A stretch of DNA of 64,000 nt, taken from the NCBI GenBank assembly GCA_965205845.1, contig CBDBIG010000004.1, forward strand, positions 310,001-374,000, read 5' to 3'. Under the pieces are notes generated by a model. It searched no databases and was not told the origin of the DNA. It saw only the letters and a list, made by a program, of their open reading frames with translations. The stretch comes from CBDBIG01 sp965205845 [NCBI: bacterium] (GTDB taxonomy: Bacteria; SAR324). The translations under genes were made by a program, and so were the position numbers. Shown here piece after piece: positions 58,369-64,000 of the stretch. Position 1 is the stretch's first letter. Every line of letters starts with the position of its first letter.

Positions 58369-59172
58369 ATGCTGAATGAACATCGTGATATCTGTTACGC
58401 CAACACGGATGGCGTGGCCACCATTACCCTAAACCGCCCCCAAGCACGCAATGCCCTAAGCGATGACCTCCGCGAAGGCCTCGCCGAATACCTTGATGCA
58501 GCCACCTACGATACAACCGTACGTTGTGTGGTGTTGCGCGGATCAGGCGGGCATTTTATGGCGGGCGGTGATATTAAACAGTTTCATGAACGCCAAAAGT
58601 TAAGCGCACCCGAACGCAAATCCCAGACGATGAAACTGCTGCACAGTTTGCACTATTCCATTGAACGCATGCGCGGGATGAGCAAGCCCATGGTGGCTGC
58701 CGTGCAAGGTGCGGTTGCAGGGGCGGGGCTCTCCTTGGCCATGGCTTGCGACTTGGTGTTGGCCTGTGACGATAGTTTTTACACCCTTGCCTACGCCAAC
58801 ATTGGGGTCAGTCCCGATGGGGGAAGTTCCTTTTTTATGCCACGGATTGTGGGTTTGCGCAAAGCCTTTGAGCTCACCTTTATGCCAGATAGATTCGATG
58901 CAGCACAGGCCTTGCGTTTAGGTTTGGTGAACGAGGTGGTACCTGCTGCGCAATTTGAAGAACGCCTGGTACAATGGACACAACGCCTTGCTAACGGCCC
59001 CACCTACGCCTATGGGCGCGCTAAAGGCATCCTCAATGCCTCTTTTGATAACAGCCTCGAAACCCAGCTTGCCCTAGAAGGCGAAGCCATTAGCGATTGC
59101 ATGAACACCGCCGACCATGCCGAGGGCGTGCAGGCTTTTTTAGAGAAACGCACTCCCAACTTTAAAGGCTAA
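58369..59172 (+). CDS. Enoyl-CoA hydratase/isomerase family protein
   Basis: Crotonase-fold enzyme acting on acyl-CoA esters, 267 residues. The CoA-binding oxyanion text is GSGGHFMAGGDIKQFH and AVQGAVAGAGLSLAMACDLV; then GVSPDGGSSFFMPRIVGLRK and ALRLGLVNEVV. The Gly-rich GAGLSLAM region lacks the usual Glu of hydratases at one position and has Asp at SPDGG, so it could be an isomerase. The 3' end is included in a 226-bp duplication. Confidence 0.9.
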   Translation: MLNEHRDICYANTDGVATITLNRPQARNALSDDLREGLAEYLDAATYDTTVRCVVLRGSGGHFMAGGDIKQFHERQKLSAPERKSQTMKLLHSLHYSIERMRGMSKPMVAAVQGAVAGAGLSLAMACDLVLACDDSFYTLAYANIGVSPDGGSSFFMPRIVGLRKAFELTFMPDRFDAAQALRLGLVNEVVPAAQFEERLVQWTQRLANGPTYAYGRAKGILNASFDNSLETQLALEGEAISDCMNTADHAEGVQAFLEKRTPNFKG

Positions 59173-59524
59173 AAGGCACGCCCCTTAACATGCCGTCTGC
59201 CCAGACCACCCATGCCCTTGCAAAGGAACTATAAGCGGTTAGCTAATGGCTTTGAATGCACAGGCCAATCGGCCTTTGCCCAAGCGGACCTCCCATGCCC
59301 TAGGAAGGTGAAGCCATTAGCGATTGCATGAACACCGCCGACCATACCGAGGGCGTACAGGTTTTTTTAGAGAAACGCACTCCCAACTTTAAAGGCTAAA
59401 AGGCACACCCCTTAACATGCCGTCTGCCCAGACCACCCATGCCCTTGCAAAGGAACTAAAGCGGTTAGCAATGGCTTTGAATGCACAGGCCAATCGGCCT
59501 TTGCCCAAGCAGACCTCCCATGCT
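59071..59524. repeat. 226-bp tandem duplication spanning hydratase tail and rnhA start
   Basis: Copies at about 59071-59296 and 59297-59524 (one has an extra G). Copy 1 keeps the true end of the hydratase gene and a dead rnhA start (in-frame TAA in AAGGAACTATAAGCGG). Copy 2 has a dead hydratase tail and the working rnhA start (59417). Each gene thus survives in one copy only. Confidence 0.9.
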
Positions 59525-60079
59525 TTTGAAACTCTAAGCGATGCGTTAGAGCACTTACCCCCTCTCATGGCAAGTGAGCAAGGGACGGGCGAAGCCCGTG
59601 TTTTTGCCGTGTCCGATGCCGCTTTGCAACCGCTCCGTTTTGCTACCAATGAAACGATTTACGCCTGGGGCGATGGTTCCTGCGCCCCCAACCCAGGCCC
59701 TGGGGGTTGGGGGGTGGTCATGCACGTGGGAGAAAAGTGCTATGAATACAGCGGAGCAGTACCCGAATCCACCAACAACATCATGGAACTTACCGCCGCA
59801 ATTGAGGTTTTAAAACGGGTGCCATTAGGGGCTAAAGTGATCTTGCATTCCGATAGCCGCTATGTGGTGGACGGGATAACACTTTGGATCAAAGATTGGC
59901 AGAAAAAAAACTGGCGCAAAAGCGATAGAAAACCTGTACTCAATCAAGCCTATTGGCAGCAATTAAACACCCTTTGCCAAGGACGGCAGGTTACCTGGAA
60001 ATGGGTGCGCGGGCATGCGGGGCAGGCCGAAAACGAACGCTGTGACGCGTTGGCTAACAAAGCACGCTTGGCCGTTTAG
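59417..60079 (+). CDS. rnhA: Ribonuclease HI with N-terminal extension
   Basis: Cleaves RNA in RNA-DNA hybrids. The catalytic acids are visible: Asp in YAWGDGSCAPNPGPGGWG, Glu in NNIMELTAAIEVL, Asp in LHSDSRYVVDGI and Asp in ENERCDALANKA. 220 residues, versus about 155 usual: residues 1-78 form an alanine-rich extension of unknown role (MPSAQTTHALAKELKRLAMA). The extension start lies in the duplicated segment. A start inside (near residue 79) cannot be excluded. Confidence 0.88.
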   Translation: MPSAQTTHALAKELKRLAMALNAQANRPLPKQTSHAFETLSDALEHLPPLMASEQGTGEARVFAVSDAALQPLRFATNETIYAWGDGSCAPNPGPGGWGVVMHVGEKCYEYSGAVPESTNNIMELTAAIEVLKRVPLGAKVILHSDSRYVVDGITLWIKDWQKKNWRKSDRKPVLNQAYWQQLNTLCQGRQVTWKWVRGHAGQAENERCDALANKARLAV

Positions 60080-60221
60080 CCCGTGTTTTTATTGGGGAAT
60101 AGCATACAATGCTAGTTGGGGCGTCAATGGGGCACAAAAAGCGGGCATTTTTTAAAAGTATACCACACAGCCAATGTCGCGTTTGCAAGCCCGTTTTCGC
60201 CCCACTTTTTGAGGCATTGCC

Positions 60222-61172
60222 CTAACGCCCCAGCAAACTGTACACCCCCTGCCAAAACAAAGGAATCATCAGTTCGTGGTGCCCAATGAGGTGAAAGCCT
60301 TGGCCACCGCTTTGGGTGGGGCGACTCACCACATTTTCATGAGGACGATAGTGTTTAATCATGTCAAAATTGACAGCTGTAAAGCGCTTTACCTCGTGGC
60401 CCAAATTGCGCACGACGGTTAAGGCTTTTAAAAATACCTCAGGCAGAACCACCGCCGACCCGTACAAAAGCACCATGCCACCCTCAAGCTGAGTGAGTTG
60501 ATGACATAAGATGCGAAAATCACGCATGCTTGCCTCCCCTAAAGCGGCGCCGTTGGCTTCGGGATGTTGATGAATGGTTTCGGTTCCCAAAGCCGTGTGT
60601 ACTGTGAGTGGGATGCGCTTATTTAAGGCGGTTAAGAGCAAACTAACCTCAGCATGGGGTGGTTTGCGCGCCTGTAAATCGCGGGCTACGGCTTCTCCAT
60701 AGCCCCATTCATGGGCAATTCCCGCTTGAATGGCTTGATTAATCCACACCCCCGTTTCGTGTACATAGCCAAATTTTCCCGTTTCGAGGGTGCGGGCGAC
60801 ATCTTCTGATGTTCTCCCAAACAGTGCGGTTTCAAAATCATGAATCACCCCTGCGCCGTTCATTACCAAGCATGAAAAAGCCCCTTTGCGCATCAATTCC
60901 ACAAACAAGGGTGACACCCCCGTTTTAATAAGGTGTGCCCCCATCATCACCACCACCTTCTTGCCCTGTTCAATGCAGCGGGCAGTTTCTCGGGCCAGTT
61001 CTTTGAGCGTTTTGCTGGCCAAAATCTCTGGCAGCCCCCAAAAAAACGCGTGAAAGGAGTCGCTCTCTAAATTGACTTTGCCAAACATACCCACATCAAC
61101 CTTGGTGTCGCGCTCGGCAAAAGAAATGCGCCTGACCTGCTTTAAATCGATTTCTGGGTATTGGTTGGCCAT
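60222..61172 (-). CDS. Deoxyhypusine-synthase-like protein
   Basis: 316-residue protein resembling bacterial deoxyhypusine-synthase homologues: VVVMMGAHLIKTGVSPLFVE, SCLVMNGAGVIHDFETALFG, and HTALGTETIHQHPEANG with NFDMIKHYRPHENVVSR. In eukaryotes the enzyme modifies eIF5A; bacteria lack eIF5A and the homologues probably act on polyamine-like or other NAD-linked substrates. The role here is unknown. It is convergent with rnhA and lies before trpS. Confidence 0.7.
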   Translation of the reverse strand: MANQYPEIDLKQVRRISFAERDTKVDVGMFGKVNLESDSFHAFFWGLPEILASKTLKELARETARCIEQGKKVVVMMGAHLIKTGVSPLFVELMRKGAFSCLVMNGAGVIHDFETALFGRTSEDVARTLETGKFGYVHETGVWINQAIQAGIAHEWGYGEAVARDLQARKPPHAEVSLLLTALNKRIPLTVHTALGTETIHQHPEANGAALGEASMRDFRILCHQLTQLEGGMVLLYGSAVVLPEVFLKALTVVRNLGHEVKRFTAVNFDMIKHYRPHENVVSRPTQSGGQGFHLIGHHELMIPLFWQGVYSLLGR

Positions 61173-61224
61173 CTCAGATTTATGCTTTCGATATGTTCAA
61201 AACCGTACTTGTTACGATGGGTTT

Positions 61225-62223
61225 TTAGCGCCCATGCAAAGCGGGTGCTTTGGGTAACCCTACGCTTTGCCGCGCACGCTGCACCACTTGCTGCGCCGTT
61301 TGCCTCGCCTTTTGTGCTCCTTGGACCAACAGCGTTTCCATTTTGGTGTCATCGTTGCGGATTTCAAAAAAAGATTCGCGAAAGGGGGAGAGCGTACGGT
61401 TCATGTTTTCGAACAAGGCCTGTTTCATTTCTCCATAGCCCATACCGCCTTGGCGGTAGCGCATTGCCCACTGCGTTTGTTCTGCTAACGTTGAAAAATG
61501 CGTAAACAAAGCAAATACATTGCATTGGTTTGGGTCTTTCACATCCCCCACGCTTTTTGAGTCGGTTACCACGCGCATAACCGCCTTGCGCAGTGCTTTT
61601 TCGGTGGAAAACAAAGGAAGCTGATTGTTGTATGACTTGCTCATTTTACGCCCATCAATCCCTGGAATGGCCCCCACATCCTTTGCAATCACAGGTTCAG
61701 GAATGCGAAAGACCTCACCGTAGCGATGGTTAAAACGCAAGGCCAAATCCCGGGTCATTTCAAGGTGCTGCTTTTGGTCTTTGCCTACGGGAACCTCGTC
61801 GGCATCATACAGTAAAATATCGGCAGCCATGAGTACAGGATAGGCAAACACGCCATGGTTTATCTCGTTATTTTTCCCACGTGCATCTTTGTAGGCATGG
61901 GCCCGCTCAAGCAAGCCTTGGGGGGTAATGCAGCTTAACAGCCATGCCAATTCAGTTACCTCAGGCACATCGGATTGGCGAAAAAACACATGCTCTTTAA
62001 AATCCATGCCAAAAGCATAAAAAGCTGCCACAAGGTCGTACGTCCATTCTTGCAAACGGCTGGGTTCTTCAACCGTGGTTAAAGCGTGGTAGTCGGCAAT
62101 AAAGTAATAGGTCTGATGGGTTTTTTGCATGGCCAGGGCGGGGAGCATCATGCCCAAATAATTGCCTAAATGGGGAAATCCGCTGGGCTTAATGCCTGAA
62201 AGCGTGCGTTTTTTTCGTGTCAT
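61225..62223 (-). CDS. trpS: Tryptophanyl-tRNA synthetase
   Basis: Charges tRNA-Trp; class Ic synthetase of 332 residues. The HIGH-like signature is SGFPHLGNYLGMM and the KMSKS motif is GRKMSKSYNN. Also YFIADYHALTT, MAADILLYDADEVPVGKDQKQHLEMTRDLA (first 18 residues diagnostic). The reading frame is intact on the minus strand. It is followed downstream, in the same direction, by the deoxyhypusine-synthase-like gene. Confidence 0.95.
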   Translation of the reverse strand: MTRKKRTLSGIKPSGFPHLGNYLGMMLPALAMQKTHQTYYFIADYHALTTVEEPSRLQEWTYDLVAAFYAFGMDFKEHVFFRQSDVPEVTELAWLLSCITPQGLLERAHAYKDARGKNNEINHGVFAYPVLMAADILLYDADEVPVGKDQKQHLEMTRDLALRFNHRYGEVFRIPEPVIAKDVGAIPGIDGRKMSKSYNNQLPLFSTEKALRKAVMRVVTDSKSVGDVKDPNQCNVFALFTHFSTLAEQTQWAMRYRQGGMGYGEMKQALFENMNRTLSPFRESFFEIRNDDTKMETLLVQGAQKARQTAQQVVQRARQSVGLPKAPALHGR

Positions 62224-62338
62224 AGGGATTCGTTATTTGAAGTGATAAAAGGTTTTCTGCCTAAAAAAGTTCCCTTGCGCTCTTTGTATCAAGGTGCTTA
62301 GAATTGCCCTTGGCTTGTATCAGCCAAGCTGCATTGAT

Positions 62339-62412
<74 letters not shown>

Positions 62413-62814
62413 TTTTTTTCTCTTTTGTGCTTTGCCGTTTACCCCAAATCGATGCAAACGTTGTTGCATGCTTGCGTTGGCGTTTGATACGCATCGCCCT
62501 TGCAATCCCTTGTATGCCTGCCATCTTTGCTTGATGCCTTTTTAAACACGTGTCTCGTTTAACCTAATAAGTGAGGCGAGCATGCCTGTGTGGCACATGC
62601 CATGCCATAGAGCCAGAGTCTTACCCCAATCCGTGGGTTTTTATAGCGGGTTTATTTCACAGCCATCCTTCGCCTTCAATACCCCTTGCTACACGCTTGG
62701 CGTTTGGCTTGTTTGCAAGAACATTTTTGCCGTGTATCTTGCAAAATAGGTCTTGCCATGGATTGGCAGTGTTCGCGGGTTAGGTTGTTTTTTAAAAATA
62801 GGTGTTATTCCGTT
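62413..62814. other. Intergenic region between tRNA-Pro and the sensor gene
   Basis: About 400 bases. A 70-codon frame (62571-62783) is present but has no family resemblance. A T-run after the tRNA could end its transcript. No other feature is supported. Confidence 0.3.
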
Positions 62815-64000
62815 ATGTCGGCAGTCATTTCACGCTGTTTTAGATCACAAAAAATAAGCCGTCAAAATGCGCTTTTGGCTTTGTTCCAATGGGTGGTTGT
62901 GCCCATTTTAGTGCTGCTATTGTACTTTAACGCCAAGTTTTTGCTTGAGAATCATGCAGAACAAATCGAAGTGCAAAGCGAGACCATGCATGCATCTTTA
63001 AGTCAGCATCTAACGCAAAGTTTAGCCTATTTTGTCAGCATGGCAATACAAATTGAACGGTTTGATTTAGAGGAATTACGCCAACAGACTGCGCAGCGCT
63101 ATTTGCAAAACCAAATGCAGGCCAAAGCAATTCGTTTTATCAGCCACGAAAAAAAAACTTTATGGCTGGTCTCTCACCTTAGCAAGGCAGAATTTTTGCC
63201 TGAAGCCGAGATATTTCGCCCCGTTCGATATTTTAACAGGGTCCTTTTGAACGACGCCCACCCGCCGACACAGGCAGCCTTGTCGCCTTCAGATTCCTCG
63301 CTTATCCCTATTTGCCGGCCCTACGTCGATTCTCCTGGAAACTCTCGCATTCATACCATCGAGTGTCAGGTAACCGTTCAAACCTCCAAAGGAAGCCACG
63401 GGGCACTATCGGTTATTTATACCGCCCGATCTATTTTAAGCGTAAACCCAGAGTACAAAAAGCATTACGAAAAATACCACATTGACAACGGGGATGAGAT
63501 AAATTCTCAAACACTCCCCAATTCTAGCAACCATCAAAGCAAGTACCATGCGGATATTTACGCGAATCACAAAGACCCCCATTTAGAGCATAAGTCTTTG
63601 TTTGCAACATTTTTCTCAACTCACCTCCCTTTGAAACTGCTGCCTTCGACCACCGTAATCCATTTGGTTTTGCACCATGCCAATTACTATCGAGATATTA
63701 TTCCCCTTGCCTTGGGTGGCATCAGTTTGGTGATTGCCTTTTTATGTGTGTGGTTTTTCTGGGTTCGTTTGTTTATGCAAAAACGCAGAAAAATGTACAA
63801 AAGGAGGATACACAGCGAAAAAATGCGCCTCGATACGCTGATTCATGCCTCGATTCAGGGCATTTTAGTACACCGCAGGCAACATATTTTGTACGTAAAC
63901 CAATCTTTTATAGAGATGTTTGGATTACAAGGGACCCAAAAAATAGAAGGAATGCCCCTTAGCAAGGTGTTCCCAGGTTCCCATGAAGCATTGTTTAAGG
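62815..64000 (+). CDS. Membrane sensor protein with PAS-like region (runs off window end)
   Basis: Open frame from ATG 62815 to the window end (395 codons, no stop seen). The first membrane segment is near residues 21-44 (LLALFQWVVVPILVLLLYFN). A periplasmic sensor-like stretch follows (residues about 45-300), then a second hydrophobic segment (IIPLALGGISLVIAFLCVWF, about 303-322). The cytoplasmic part starts with a basic coil (RRKMYKRRIHSEKMRLDTLI) and a PAS-like text (LVHRRQHILYVNQSFIEMFG). Output domain (histidine kinase, GGDEF or other) lies beyond the window. Confidence 0.75.
   Translation, partial: MSAVISRCFRSQKISRQNALLALFQWVVVPILVLLLYFNAKFLLENHAEQIEVQSETMHASLSQHLTQSLAYFVSMAIQIERFDLEELRQQTAQRYLQNQMQAKAIRFISHEKKTLWLVSHLSKAEFLPEAEIFRPVRYFNRVLLNDAHPPTQAALSPSDSSLIPICRPYVDSPGNSRIHTIECQVTVQTSKGSHGALSVIYTARSILSVNPEYKKHYEKYHIDNGDEINSQTLPNSSNHQSKYHADIYANHKDPHLEHKSLFATFFSTHLPLKLLPSTTVIHLVLHHANYYRDIIPLALGGISLVIAFLCVWFFWVRLFMQKRRKMYKRRIHSEKMRLDTLIHASIQGILVHRRQHILYVNQSFIEMFGLQGTQKIEGMPLSKVFPGSHEALFK

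Noticed and set aside
60078-60160. Bidirectional terminator between rnhA and the deoxyhypusine-synthase-like gene
   Set aside because: GCCCG and CGGGC words are about 60 bases apart and the small internal hairpin lacks a T-run.

Overview
The window is a single stretch of a bacterial chromosome carrying a complete Proteobacteria-style core. The spc/alpha order secY-adk-infA-rpmJ, the short zinc-type S14, the split glycine dehydrogenase (gcvPA/gcvPB) and the EF-Tu sequence recall delta-type lineages (Desulfobacterota/Geobacter-like, SAR324 or similar) more than beta/gamma ones. Heme A synthase and heme O synthase imply a heme-copper oxidase and therefore aerobic respiration. I cannot place the organism more precisely from sequence alone.

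Layout. 1-16.6 kb: tuf followed by the S10-spc-alpha ribosomal operons, all on the + strand. rplC (L3) is missing between rpsJ and rplD. 16.6-23.6 kb: an HD phosphohydrolase (minus strand), an unidentified 98-residue protein, an OsmC-family gene with an in-frame TGA, then heme A synthase, heme O synthase, an ABC exporter pair and a DUF420 protein. 23.6-34.9 kb: decayed Mu-like prophage material (MuB ATPase, DUF935 portal, MuF head protein, I protease, T capsid, sheath, a dead D12 methylase). 35-40 kb (minus): a PQQ-type sugar dehydrogenase-like protein, a PRPP synthetase-like protein, purE and purD. 40.4-49.1 kb (minus): rpoC and rpoB. 49.3-56.6 kb: ribF, a secreted subtilase, gcvPA and gcvPB. 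56.9-64 kb: a peroxiredoxin-like gene with an in-frame TGA (minus), tRNA-Arg(CCU), an enoyl-CoA hydratase, RNase HI, a deoxyhypusine-synthase-like protein, trpS, tRNA-Pro(GGG) and the start of a membrane sensor with a PAS-like region.

Three things stand out. First, two genes (18815-19288 and 56982-57494) have a single in-frame TGA exactly where their families keep the redox-active cysteine, with a hairpin just downstream. I read both as selenoproteins, so the organism should decode UGA as selenocysteine. Second, the prophage MuF protein is fused to a HipA/PI-kinase-like domain and a C-terminal ADP-ribosyltransferase domain with a visible R-S-ExE signature, and a 59-residue gene overlaps its end. 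This looks like a MuF-type polymorphic toxin with a possible immunity gene. Third, at least eight loci carry tandem duplications, most of which copy the 3' end of a gene across its stop codon (HD hydrolase, capsid, rpoB, gcvPA, peroxiredoxin, enoyl-CoA hydratase/rnhA). This is a recurrent, unusual mode of genome change.

Many start codons in the ribosomal operon are GTG or TTG. Most prophage genes are frameshifted, but the MuF-toxin, protease and capsid genes remain open.
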